This document shows, one piece after another, positions 44,191 through 55,960 of a stretch of 64,000 bases of DNA. Source of the DNA: Emydura subglobosa. Lineage: Eukaryota; Chordata; Testudines; Chelidae. The stretch lies in the NCBI GenBank assembly GCA_007922225.1, contig ML679958.1:53710838-53774837 (forward strand), written 5' to 3'. Position 1 is the first letter of the stretch. Each line of letters begins with the position of its first letter. The position numbers and the translations under genes were made by a program. The notes under the pieces were generated by a model. That model did no database searches. It was not told where the DNA came from and was given only the letters and a program-made list of their open reading frames with translations.

Positions 44191-45080
44191 TGTCGGCATG
44201 TCAGGGACCAGACCAGCTGGGAGCAGCTGCTGGCCTGTTCCATGACTAACTGCAGTGCTAAGCAAGCAATGAGCCCAGCTGTACTGACTTAGATCTCACA
44301 AAGTAGCCACTGCCCATGATGGTGGCTTTTAAACCTGGCCCCCACAGCTGATCAGATGATGCTCCCTGTGTACCACATCAGCAGCTGCGCTTGCTCCTGC
44401 TCCTGCTTAGTTCCAGCCCTGCTCCAGCCTGTTCCTGTCCCTATTCCTGGTTTTTTCCATCCCTTGTTCCAGTTCTTGCTCCAGCCTGCATCTTGTCCCT
44501 GCTCCTGATCTGCTCGAGCCCATGTTCCTCTCTGGTCCAGACTTCTGGCTTTGATCCCTGGCTCTGCCTCTGGCTTACAGCTCTGGCTAACCCTCCATTT
44601 CTGGCATTCAGCTTCTGTCTCTCCAGTATTAATCCCTGGCTCCATCTCTGGTTTAAGAATCTGGTTTACCCCCTGGCACTCGCATTTGGCTTCTGCCCAT
44701 CAAATAGTGCCCTTGACTCATTCCTTGACTCTGCCCACCCTGGACCCAGCTCTAACTGGTAGGCTGAACTCTTGCTTCCATTACTAGGCCTGACCACCCA
44801 TGGCCCTTTCACCTGCAGTTTAAGCAGCCCCACACAAAGGCTAGGGGGCCATCTCACCAGCATGGACCTCATTCAGTCCAATTTTTCCCTGGTGGAACTG
44901 GTGGGGGCCCTACAGAACTTGTAGGTGCAGATGTCCATCTTGCAAACACTGCCTGGAGCATTAGAAGCCCAGGCTGCTTCACTGGCAACCCCAGCTCTTG
45001 CCCGCAAGGAGCTGAAGTCCTCACTCCCAGACAAGTTTCCTGGTGGCCATGGTCAGTTCTGGGATTCCTAAACTAGAGCT
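44191..45080 (+). mobile_element. Ty3/gypsy-like LTR retrotransposon fragment inserted in CR1
   Basis: The insert begins TGTCGGCATGTCAGGGACC directly after the CR1 break. A 610-base segment to CACCCA at 44800 has TG...CA ends and a TTTTAAA box near 44327, so it reads as a 5' LTR. It is followed at 44801 by TGGCCC..., where a primer-binding site starting TGG would lie. A gag start follows at 44862. The rest of the element (protease, polymerase, 3' LTR) is absent. The GC-rich CTGCTCC/CTGGCTC composition of the LTR generates spurious open frames on both strands (44352-44762). Confidence 0.6.
44862..45065 (+). pseudogene. Gypsy-type gag, N-terminal fragment
   Basis: From an ATG at 44862 the frame reads MDLIQSNFSLVELVGALQNL, a stop, then QMSILQ, ALEAQAASLATPAL and LKSSLPDKFPG, before ending at a stop near 45065. 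The coiled start followed by an L-P-D-K-F-x-G motif is the usual N-terminal layout of vertebrate Ty3/gypsy (sushi-type) gag proteins, the family from which domesticated mammalian genes of the RTL/PEG10 type derive. About 65 codons remain, with one internal stop, so it is not functional. Confidence 0.65.
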
Positions 45081-45192
45081 GACTCTGGTTTCCTAAACCT
45101 CTGAAGCATCTGGCACTGATCACTGTCTGAAGACAGGTTTCTGGGCTAGATGGACCATTGGTCCGATTCAGTATGGCCATTCTTATGTTCTT
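45081..45192 (+). mobile_element. CR1 LINE 3' end, right half
   Basis: CTCTGGTTTCCTAAACCTCT, GAAGCATCTGGCACTGATCA, GACAGGTTTCTGGGCTAGAT and GGACCATTGGTCCGATTCAG lead to TATGGCCATTCTTATGTTCTT, the CR1 3' terminus. It is the continuation of 44026-44190, slightly shortened internally. Confidence 0.8.
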
Positions 45193-45450
45193 GCTGTCTA
45201 AACTCCTCGCAGTCATCCATGCGATCTCAGGTGACTATAGCTATCATTGCAGGTCATGGAAAGAAGAGCAAGGAACACTGCTCAAATGGTAGTTGTAGTA
45301 CATTGCCCACACTCCAAGCAGGTCTTGGGTTGAGTCATTTTCACTTTCACTGGGCTAATGTCTTTGAACAGGTCAGCTGGTAAGCAGTGCTTTTAAAGGC
45401 CCGTAGAGTCTACTTAGCCCAGAACATCATAAATTCTGGACTGAGGTTAT
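45193..45450. other. Spacer between CR1 and solo LTR
   Basis: About 260 bases with no recognised feature. The last five bases, GTTAT, are the left target-site copy of the LTR that follows. Confidence 0.45.
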
Positions 45451-46510
45451 TGTGACCCTTCCATGCCTAGGGCAGCCACCTGAAAATGCAAGGTCAGGGC
45501 AGGCTGTAAAAGGAGAGCAGATTCTCCCAGCACTGGTGGGTAGCACTGAAGTCAGACTTCCCAACCAGCCGCAAAAAGTGCTTCTGATTCCCCACATTGG
45601 TTATCAAGAAGCCAGTATACAAATACACACAGCCCCCTTTACTGCATTTCAGTCTCCGGCTACCAATCAGCCACAAGGTCCAGTAAAGAGACCAGTTATT
45701 TAAACTCTATGCTCTTTACCAAAATGGTTCCCTCTGACCCCAAAGGGTCAGCCACAGTACCAGATCAATATAAGTTTGGATCTTACCCAAAATACCACGC
45801 TGCCAGCCAATCTTTTAGTAACTAAAACTAAAGGTTTATTATAAAAAGAAAGAAACAAACCATAAGAGCAATGTTAAAGGATTAGAGCAATCAGATATAT
45901 ACAAGTGATTTGAAAGTCCATATACATTAGGTTTCTAGAAGAATTGTGGAGTTTGCAGGCTTGTAAAGTTCCTCTGGTATACATCCAGCAATTGGATGGG
46001 CCTCCATCCTTTGTTTCACAGCTTCAGTTGCAGTTGACTTGATCCAGAGGTAGGTTGGTAGCTGAAGCTGAATCCCGACTGGAGAACCAAATGGATTTCA
46101 AAGTCTTTATATATCCTCTGGCCCCTTACACACTGCTTGTGGAATTTTACCAGAACCAAACTGGAGTCCAGAGTCACATGAGCCAGTCTTGCTGACTCCT
46201 CAGGCCTGTCTTTGGTTTCTTCCCTGGGCCTCTGGCCTCTGTGAGTGTCTTAGTGGGCCATTGAGCAGGCTATTGTCTTGCTGCCATCCTGTCTAGAGTG
46301 TGTCACAGGCATTACAATTTGAAATACAGGTACATAACTTCCATTACATATATCACACATGAACATAAGTATTATGATCTTACCTAATACATTTTAACCT
46401 TTCTAACAGTACCTGACATGGCATATCTCACGTGAATTACTATGATTTTGACATATTGATGTTAAACCATATACTAAACGCTCCTCTCCCCCAATCTAAC
46501 CAGCGTGACA
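45451..46510 (-). mobile_element. Solo LTR of an endogenous retrovirus-like element, 1060 bp
   Basis: The block starts TGTGACCC and ends GCGTGACA, giving TG...CA termini. It is flanked by GTTAT (45446-45450) and GTCAT (46511-46515), a 5-bp target duplication with one substitution. Read on the minus strand it has a TATATAAAG box (plus 46105-46113) and, about 270 bases further on, an AATAAA signal (plus 45835-45840). This is the U3-R-U5 layout of an LTR. No gag, pol or env lies beside it, so it is a solo LTR left by recombination. Relatives are at 27329-28130 and 57569-57929. The frame at 45452-45703 is non-coding. Confidence 0.8.
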
Positions 46511-46515
46511 GTCAT

Positions 46516-49199
46516 GATAAATAAACATTGTGAATCCAAATTGAAAAACAAATCTATTATCCCTTTATCATCTTATATTGTCTGGAAAAATGTGTGTTTT
46601 TTTTTTAAACTTACCATTATCCTCATCATATCAGAGTTATCATTCAAACAAACAAAAACCTCACCAGCTTTGAAGTGAATGCTCATGTTCCTTTCTCAGA
46701 AATCTCAGAAATTTGATCAGTTACCTAAGGACTCAGTGAGCCATTTGGAGAACAATAGCTACTCCTTAGCATTTGACTAGATTAAATAGATACTCCATGC
46801 AGAATGTGAGCTGACCATTTGGTAATCATACATATTTGATATATGCAGCCATTTGTCTTAAACGCACACATTTGTGCTTGTAGTGGCACTTCCCTTATAT
46901 GAGAAAACTGTTCAGTGATTTTTCCACCAACTGCACATTTTGAATCACACAAGGTGTCTAAAACCAGCTAAGAAGTTTAGGACTAACTCTTGTAATAAGC
47001 TGCTTATCACCAATGTGAGGAAATTTACATAATGAATTCAGTGAAATGAATGTCTTGGTCCTTTTGGGTCTTGCTAAATTGCTAATGCACTTTTAGAGAA
47101 ACATACTTCTCCTAATCCACAAGCATGACTTCCATTGCTGCGGATGGCAGGTATCTTTGCTGGCAGGTATCCCCACTCCTCGATGTTCCTAGAATGACCT
47201 GCAGGAAGGTTTATCTTGGCATTAGTGAGGGAACATGTTCACTGGAGTAAATCGTATATGTGTGCTTAAGGCAAGGCAGAAGAGTCTACTCTGCTGCACA
47301 GGCTACCTGAATTGTGCATTTTGCTTGGTGTATGCCTGGATCTATTCAAACCCTGTGAGACACACCTTTGGGGACATTACATAGCAGAGTTTCATATCTG
47401 TACATATGTGACATTGCAGGAAACATAGTACCACAACAATAATGTGCAGTATGTTATGAGCATTCCAAAACACCTTACGTGACATACTTTGCATTAGACA
47501 ATACACTGTTACACTACACGGGTGAACATGAATGATACACAGATCATCCCATAAAGATGTACCTGGGATACAGCGTGTCACACCTTCATAGTCATTAGTG
47601 TTCAAGAACTCATACCTCTACCATGAAGCTTGCTGAAACTTATCAGAAGGGGAAGATGTGGAATATTAGGGAATGGGGTCAGGGAAAGTGGTGCCTCTAC
47701 AGAAATCCTAAAATGAGAACACAGTCTCCCAAACTAAGCAAAATCATAGAGAATGTAAAAGGTCCAAAGAAACTTCAGTAGCTCTGAAACTGAGTTTTCA
47801 GTTGCAGAAAAGGGGACAATGCTTCTGAAAGACCCTTCAACTGATGGAAATGATAGGGCAAAGGCATATTTCCCTGTGACTCCAAAAATCTCACACTCAT
47901 CATTTCTGTTCCCTCCTCCTCCTCTACTTCTACATCTTTATAGTAGTTCCAGTGGTGTTAGTGCATTCTTAAGAATTCAGGAGGATCATCAGAGCCTCCT
48001 TAGGGAAGAAAAAGGGGAAATATGTGAGGAGGAATAGTCAGGGAAGCAGGAACTCATTTACAAAAATGCCCTTCCCCCCTCAGCAACTCCACAGATCCCA
48101 AACATAGTACCTCTGCAATGCAGAGTCCACTCCATGAAACTTTCTGCACCAGCCAGATCAAGCTCAGGAACAGTGAGCCTGGTACAGAGTGCATGTACAA
48201 GCAACTAAGGTCCATATTTTTCAAGGCATTTAGGTGCCTAATGATGCGAAGAAGTTACTAGTGGGATGTTTAAAAGCGGAAGGAGACAACTTATTTCTTA
48301 CTCCCACATACCAAGAGGTCAGGGTATGGCCCAAAGCCTTTTGTAGTCAGTCATTACCTTTTAGTTTACTTCACAGATCATCACTATGATAAGAAAAACT
48401 GAACAACAGTTAATGGATCTGGAGCCTTAGAGAGAGAGAATAGTTTGTTTTTATGTTTCCACTATCCAAGCACATTTGGATGGACTCCCACACATATTTT
48501 ATGTTTTCACAAATTGAAAGCATAAAAAAACAAGCTTTTCTGTGTTTTTAAGATGCTGAGGCAGGCCTAAAGATTCTTACAAATTCTGAAGTAATGAAAA
48601 CAGCACAAGCAAGGATTACACAAACGCACACACACTTTACCTATGAAAAAGTAATATCAGAGGTAGCTAGGTATATCCTTATTTCTAATGTTCTCTTTAT
48701 AGGGTGGCTTACTAAGAGTGACATAGTAATTTAGCAGAGTCAACATGGATAGTTAAACAAAGTTACTATTGTAGTGTCATGCTAGAATGAAAGTGAGTAT
48801 GAAAAGAAACAAGGAAATCTGAGAATACCACATGATGACAAATATATTTAGCACATCCTTCTTAGTAGTCTGCACCAAAAAGTGTGCAAGATTTGCAAGG
48901 TAAAGGTTTGGCTTCTTGAACACATACATAACAGATGTTTGCTAGAAGAAGCTAGCACTACAGATAGGTGAGAAATGATTTTCCTGTCCCTCAAATATTT
49001 TCAAGAGTTCAAAAAATGTTCCTGTCTTGAATCAAGACAAATTCAAAACCCCAGAAATTTTCACGAACCAAACCCACTCACTTTTTTTTGCTGTTTGGGT
49101 CAATCAAAACATTTCAATAATTTTCCTTTTCATTTAATTTTTAAACCTTTTTTAAATCTAGTTACCTTCCATTTCAAAACAAAATGTTTCAAATTGTGT
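46516..49199. other. Unique sequence, no gene recognised
   Basis: 2.7 kb. 47330-47610 contains a TGTCACACC phrase and an open minus-strand frame of 87 codons and may be an old LTR piece, but no signals support that. A TTTAGGTGCCTAA phrase at 48229 is a fragment of the palindromic family. Nothing else was recognised. Confidence 0.45.
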
Positions 49200-49720
49200 G
49201 ATGGAGTGCTTACCCCACGTGTGCCATGAAAAGATTAAAATGGGCATGAGGGGCAACCTGGAGGAAGGGGGAAGGCATAATCAGAGATAAAGACCAGCTG
49301 GAAGAGAGCATTTTTTTCTCTCCATAAGAGGAGACCCATAGAAGAGGAAGTGAGGAGTTCCTTTTCTCTGGGATGCAGACTGAAAGAAGGCTGAGAAAGG
49401 GGAAGGGGAGATGAGTAGACAGAGTGAGAGTGGAAGCCTGTCTGGGTTGAGCAACAAAGGCACACCTGCAATGAAGTTGATGTCTTCTGAGCCTATCCGG
49501 GCTGAAGGTTTGGGTTTTTTTTATATTTTTGTTGGACTCAATTTCCCCCACTGTCCTGATGCCCCACGAGAAGCTGGACTCTACAAAGTGGTCTTCCTAG
49601 AGGGCAAGGTCAGTCCTGCTGGTGGAGTAGGCTGAAGGACAGTGGGGGAAACTAAGGTAAAAGTTGCTGCAGAACCATATCTGGACAGAAGGGGGCATGC
49701 TGGTGTGGCAACTTTACTAC
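49200..49720 (+). repeat. Purine-rich, GC-richer dispersed-repeat candidate
   Basis: Starting at GATGGAGTGCTTACCCCACG, this block differs from its AT-rich flanks and is strongly purine-biased on the plus strand. It ends near ACAGAAGGGGGCATGCTGGTGTG. The overlapping minus-strand frames at 49210-49551, 49235-49471 and 49281-49463 are pyrimidine-rich by-products. It may be an LTR or leader region of a retroelement; no TATA box, polyadenylation signal or TG/CA ends were identified. Confidence 0.35.
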
Positions 49721-50596
49721 ACAAGAAAAAAATATATTTTTTTTCATTTTCAAGGTGTTGAAACATAATATTTTAACAATTTCAAAACTTTTTTTCAAAA
49801 TTATTGCAAGTTGGGAGATTTCTCAAAACTGATCATGATTTGTGATTATATTTCCTAAGTGTGATTAGACCTGTGCACCTAAGATTTTCCCATTTTAGGA
49901 AGGAATCTATTCTGATCCCACTGAAGTAAAAAATATTAGGCCCATAGATTAAAAAAGGCATATAGCAAATTCTGATTTACTATATGTTTTAACAAAACCC
50001 AATTTTTCCATGAAACCATTTTTTCCATGCCAAGTTTTTCACTAGAAATCAGAGTAAATTGTGTGGTACAGGGAATGGAATACATTCAGCATTTACTCAG
50101 CATTAGAACTCATGAAGTAATAGTTTATGAATAATTTCTTTGACATGTATGGATATGTTTCTGTAGTATTCATTCAGGTCTGCTCAGCCTCTGCAATTTG
50201 TCACCATTGCGGACAAAAAGAAAATAAAGCGGTATTTGAAATGAGACTATGGACAAATAAAAGAGATATTTTAATATATTTTATTTTAAATAAGAGCCTA
50301 CTAGCCTGAGTTCAGTTAATTAATTTCTGAACTTTCAGTTTAACAGTTACTGTAACCACTAATTGTTTTAGTACTTTTACAGAGGATGTCTCTTTGTCAG
50401 CACTAATAGCCATGTTCATTGCTCATGCTGCACTAGAGCAGTCAACACCAGTAATATACTCTCAGTACTTATTCCAACACAATTTTATTCTTTTCTATCC
50501 CTTTATACATTGCAAACCCAAGGCTAGATAGAAACATAACAATCTGCACCGAATAAGGTGCAATGTGTAGCTCCAGAAGCAGACCAGAGAATGATT
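49721..50596. other. Unique AT-rich sequence
   Basis: No feature is recognised. Confidence 0.45.
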
Positions 50597-51341
50597 TGTG
50601 ACCCTGGTTTCCCTGCTGCACATGGAGTCTGCTCTCACCCACTGCAAAGGCGCACCTTGCAAAGGCATGCATCCAGGAACAATAAACTGGACTGAGCACC
50701 TGATAAGGCTACACTCATTTGACTCAAGTGGAGGAAAACATGCCCATTGTTGGACATGGCCCATCAGCTGACCACAGGAGATCACGAGGAAACGTTTAAA
50801 AGGCAGAGGTCTCTTTGTCTCTGGAGCTCTCTCTTGGAATTTAGTTTAGGATGTGATTTATTCTTTTAGTTAATTGTGATCAAATCCTTGATTCATATTA
50901 ATCTGATTTATAATTACTTAAAATCTTGCTGTAGTCAATAAATTTATTTATTTGTTTTATCTAAAACAGTTCATGTGGATTGAATGTGTGTAGAGATTTT
51001 ACTTAGAGTGACAGAGTTGGTGCATATCAATTTCTTTGATAACTTGACAGACAAATATAATGAGCTTGCAGGGTGCAGTATACAGCACTGAACCCTACAA
51101 AATGGCAGTTCCCTGGGTTGCATCTGGAACTGGAGGTGTTTGCTGGGGGTCTATCCCATGAGTGGCTGGCCAGAAGCGCTCCTTCACTAGGTCAGGGAGT
51201 GATTACTCACAGGAGGCTGGGTGTGGGCCAACCCAGGATTGGGGGGTCCATACAGCAAAGCAGAGTAAGTCGGGGCCTAGGAGTGAGGGATGGGGTGACA
51301 TAACTACACACCAATCCAGATTGTCGGGGAGGAATGTCACA
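50597..51341 (+). mobile_element. LTR candidate, about 745 bp
   Basis: The block starts TGTGACCCTGG and ends GAATGTCACA, so the first and last six bases form an exact inverted repeat (TGTGAC/GTCACA), as retroviral LTRs often do. It holds a TTTAAAAG box near 50792 and an AATAAA signal at 50938-50943, about 145 bases apart on the plus strand. The flanking pentamers TGATT and GAAGG do not match, so the ends may be slightly misplaced or the target duplication lost. No retroviral genes are attached. Confidence 0.5.
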
Positions 51342-53204
51342 GAAGGACACAAAATAGAAATAGCAGCCATCAGGTTAGAACTCACAGGCTCCTGGCTCCA
51401 ATTTATGGCACTGAGTCATAGGAGCCTCACTCTTTCTCTTGTCTGCAAAACAAGGAACCTGGTGAAGCTGAAGTACAGACCAGTCCACAAAACCCAGTAC
51501 ACTTGATAGCTCCAGATGAATGTTGCTCTGCCATTGTAAACACTATTTTAAGTTGCTCATCATACAAAGTGAATTAAGCCGGGGGTTGTTACTCAGTTAG
51601 CTCAAGACGATGTCACGTGAATTTTTGGTAAATTGAAGGTTATTTGATTCAGCTTAATACCATTGCCTGGAGCACAGAGGTCCATGTGAGATGACATTGC
51701 TGATCCCACCTCTCCTCTTGTACTTTTCTTCCCCCTTATTACTATTGCTGATTTGTTTGAACATCCTAGACTGGACTGTCCACCTTCACTTACTATTCGT
51801 TTCTGAAGTGCCATCATGGTGTCTGAATTATTTGTTTTTGTTTTTTTCCTATCTTCAACCAGAACAAAGGGAGGAGTGCTCATACATGCCATTTTCAACT
51901 TTAATGTCAACTTACCTCCGTTGCTAAGCTTTCTCTAATTGAGAATTTGGCTCTTTCAATTTCTGCATGTGACATTTCAAGATATGTATATTAATACCTT
52001 GGATTTAGCTATTATTGTTTTTATTAGTATTATTTTGAATTCATTGTCAGCCTGAATGCTCATTTTAGATACTCATTTTTGTAGGTTGACTGCTAAATCG
52101 TTGGTAATTGGATTTTTAGTTTGAACTCTCAGTTTGGATGCTAATAAATGAACTTGTAACCATGGTGACTGTTCAATATTCTTCCTCTGCTTTGATGCCC
52201 TTTATCTATCTATATGAAGGAGCACATCCACTCTCCATAAACCAGCTATTCAGCTTCATAAGAGTAAGGGACATTTTTGAAGTGTTCATTAAACTTAAGT
52301 AGAAGTAGGGGTATTTTTATGTGAGTAACATATATATAAACTATACATGGTCCAAAAAACACAAGCCATGTATTTTTTCTACTGATGCAGCATTCACAAG
52401 TTTTCCTAAAGTTCCAATTTTTTAATTAATATGTCTGTTTTTGAATCATGACTAGGTCACTAATGGAAACCAGTCACCATCTCTCAATGGCTTGTGAAAA
52501 AAAAGGTGTGGATCTCAGGCCAGTGCCCAATAGCTACATCACAAAAACCGATGTTATAGTTAACACCAAATGGCACCTTTTGGGCAGTCACAGCCAGAAA
52601 AGCAGGGACTGACTGAAAGGAGAAACTGAACTTTGCACTCATCCTTAGAGGTGGAAATTGGATTTTCACTGGATTGTGCAAGCAGGTGAAAAACATTAAT
52701 TTTTGTTCATGGAATTTCTTACAAATGAAAAAAACACTATTTGCAATCTAAACCACATTGTTAATGCTTCCGCTCACAATGGGGAATCTAGTAGATGGAG
52801 GAAGCTAACTCATGCATTGGGAGAAACAGCCAAACAGAAAGTTGAAAAATTGATTATTACTAATAATATAATTAATAATAAATAATAAATAAATAATAGG
52901 AAATAAAAAGTAAAACGTATATCTTTTTTTAAATTCATTTTTTCATACTTATTTACCATGGAGAAACATGGTTATATATGTTTCATATATCAAGATGATA
53001 TATCATAGAAACTGCTGTTATATTTCCACCCCAGACAGTGCTACATTTCAGTGGTGGGTAAAATAGTACATGGAGACACAATCTGTAAAGTAGTTAGATT
53101 GCTGCTGTATAGCAACCACTGCCTATCATACTGACCAACACTGTCTCCTTATTGACTTGTATTCTTTCCTGTCTGTTCATACTCATCTGTGGGTTCTTGT
53201 TTTA
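51342..53204. other. Unique AT-rich sequence
   Basis: No gene is recognised. A low-complexity AATAATAAATAAAT stretch lies at about 52858-52900. The frames at 51602-51910 and 51691-51927 on opposite strands show no motif. Confidence 0.45.
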
Positions 53205-53320
53205 TACTTAGATTTTAAACCCTTGGGGCAGAGACTATCTTTTTGTTCTGTGTTTGTACATGACCTAGCACAACAGGGACCTAGTCTAGGGATGCTACAT
53301 GCTATAATAAAATAACAGCA
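53205..53320 (+). repeat. Interspersed repeat (GGGGCAGAGACTATCTTTTTG type)
   Basis: TTGGGGCAGAGACTATCTTT, then TTCTGTGTTTGTACATGACC, then TAGCACAACAGGGACCTAGT and an AATAAAATAA end. The same phrase order occurs at 60400-60520 and, weakly, at 15598-15700, so it is a dispersed family in this genome. I know it as a common reptile/bird repeat but cannot assign its class. Confidence 0.65.
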
Positions 53321-55540
53321 ACATGTTCGGATTTTGCAGGATGAAAGTTAAATGTAAAGTATCATTATTACCATTCAGCAAAAGATCACCAATTAGAAAA
53401 AATCGGTTTGACTTCTCATCATGTTATACTGCATCACTGATACAGCATGCTCTGGATAGAGCTATCAGCAGTTATTAAAGAGATATGAATCCAGCTGATC
53501 AAACATTCTAATTTTGATTGACTGTTGATTTTAACATCTAAATTGATCACTTACAATACTAAACTAAGCTGGTTTTGAGTTGTTTCTTAGATATCAATGT
53601 CATTAGGAAATATTAGGAAATATCTAGTTTTCATTTTACTGAGGATATTGTATTGGGACCCTTCAATATTCAACTGATCTATATGCCTCCTCTAGATGGT
53701 ATTACTTCTCAGCCTGACTTATGTTGTCATTTCTACATTGTGACTAAAGTGAAGTGAATACTACAAATTAAAACAAACAGTACGAGTGACTTTTTCTTAA
53801 GGACCTAATAATATTTTCAGAAAGCAAAACTAGACTTGCAAATATCTGCTTGCACCAGAAATGTTCACATGGTTATCTTGTAATCCCTTTGCTTCTCCTC
53901 TTCTTTATAAAAGATTCAGATTTCCCCTTAGAAATCAGAATCAATACCAGGTGGACTTTGGTGCCTAGGCACATACCATGAATAATAAATAGGGTCCAAG
54001 ACACTAAGGCATAACCAAAGCAAATATAACTGCTGAAATATATTCACAGAAAGCATCCATGAAACATTTTAAAAAATGTAAGTACACTTGCGAAACTCAA
54101 AGTCTGCTTGCAGAAAATTCAAAAACAAAAAGGACACATTCATCAAATGAACTATTTGCTGTGAATAGTACACTCTGATGATATTTGAAAATAATGGTAG
54201 TGAAATCCTAACCTCTTTCTGTTAAAGAAGTAATATTTTTCTTGGGTTAATTCTGATAAAAAGAAAGCCCTTGGGAGTCTTCGTCACCAGGTGAATTTAC
54301 AACTCTTACCTTCTTACATTTTGAAGGATTAATTATTAGCTTGAGGGGCTAATTCAAACTAACTTTACTTTCAGGAGAAGTTTCACTGAAGTCAATGGAA
54401 CTACTTTTGTGAGTAAGCAGAGCAGGATTTTGCTCCTGAGAACTCAGATAAGGAATCTTTGTCAGATGTATTTAAAAAAATGAATGCATGTAAGGCAAGG
54501 TAAGTAACAAAGTTATACAAAATCTCAACACTTCAAGAAGATGCAAATACATAAAAATGGGACTACTATTCCATAACTCAATGAAAATAGATAAAAGTCT
54601 GTATAAATCAGGAGTTATATTTGTAGACGAGTTTCATATTTGGAGATGAAATTTCATAGATATAGTCTGTTCATGTTTCTTTTCTTGTCTTCAAATTATT
54701 TCATATTTATCATCTTATCTTACAAAGTCTATCACAGGGAGTTCTTCAGACTTTGGTCACTGAAAGACTTTATTATTGTAAAATTTAATTTGCTGTCTTT
54801 CCAATAACTATTTTCTTGACAATTACCATCCAGTACAATATATGCATCCATAGTAAAATAATGGATGGTTAGGAAACAAATATTAAGAGAAAAATGATTA
54901 AGTATCTAGAGGCTAATGAAACTATCAGTAACAATCAGCACAGGAAATACTGAAAAATTCTGTCTGACAAACTTCTCTGGGAAGTACCATAAAACCATGG
55001 CCTGTTCCTATAATCTTTACTTAGTTAAGTTATCCTTACTCATACAAGTAGTTCTTTTGACATCAGTGGGACTACACTCATGTTTATGGACTTCTTGACT
55101 AGTAGTTCTCTAATGTAGATTGGAGAAAATTTCCAAAACAAATACTAGAGGGCAATATCTTGCACTAATAGAGATATAAACTAGAATAGCTAACATCTTT
55201 ATAATTTCCAGGATTTCCCGCCCCTAGTTTTCATATTCTTGTCTCTAACTTAAGCCCCTGCATCTAACCACCATTCTTCTTAGCAGAGACAAATGAATAG
55301 GTTTTCCATTGGAGACTGTTAAAAGTGCTCCCTATTTGAATGGAACAATTGATAAGCAGTATAGTGTTAAAGTTAATATGCACAGATTTCACTAACAACC
55401 ACTGCAGTTCTAATATTATGTGCCACATGCTCAAAGCCCTTCATTTTAGGTTATTATTTTGTTTAAAATTTCCCAGCAGTTTATCAGTTTGTTTATTAGA
55501 AACTTTTTTAAAAGGTGAATATCAGGTTACCAAGACATGA
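53321..55540. other. Unique AT-rich sequence
   Basis: No gene is recognised. Palindrome-family fragments with CTGAAGTCAATGGAAC (54385) and GACATCAGTGGGACTACACTCATG (55058, in part) are present. Confidence 0.45.
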
Positions 55541-55960
55541 TCCCTCCTTCGGGAGTGGGCCTGGAATGTATCTTGAAGCAGGGGATGTACAGGAAGTGAG
55601 GGCACCATCATATCATGCTGCCTCCTCCACTCCTTCTTCTTTTGGCCCACTCCAGAAGGAGAGATGATGACTTGGTTATCTGGGCTACCCAGGTTACTGA
55701 TCCGCCATCTCTCCTTCTGAAGCAGGATGCTGGCTCCAATGGCTCTTCCTAGGTTCCCCTGAGATCCACCCAGGTTTTACTGAGCTGCTAAGTCTTTTTC
55801 CAGGGGGAACCCCAGTATCCAGATCTGATTCCTCACTCTGGAAGGAGAAATGACATCTGTCACCTGGGCTACCTAGAAAACCAAGCCTCAATCTCTGCTT
55901 CCAGAGAAGGGAGTTGGGTCCAGGGAGTTCCAGCACTTCTTTTATTAGGACTTGAGCACC
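55541..55960. repeat. Repeated module with nested hairpins
   Basis: A perfect 14-bp inverted repeat (CAGAAGGAGAGATG at 55653-55666 and its complement at 55706-55719) is followed by a perfect 9-bp one (CTCTGGAAG at 55836-55844 and its complement at 55898-55906). The enclosed sequences share AAGGAGA-ATGA and CACCTGGGCTACC-type phrases, so one module appears twice about 185 bases apart. The block is GC-richer than its flanks. No element class was assigned. Confidence 0.5.

Noticed and set aside
44352..44762. 123-codon plus-strand and 97-codon minus-strand frames
   Set aside because: They fall in the gypsy-type LTR and its CTGCTCC-rich interior, on opposite strands.
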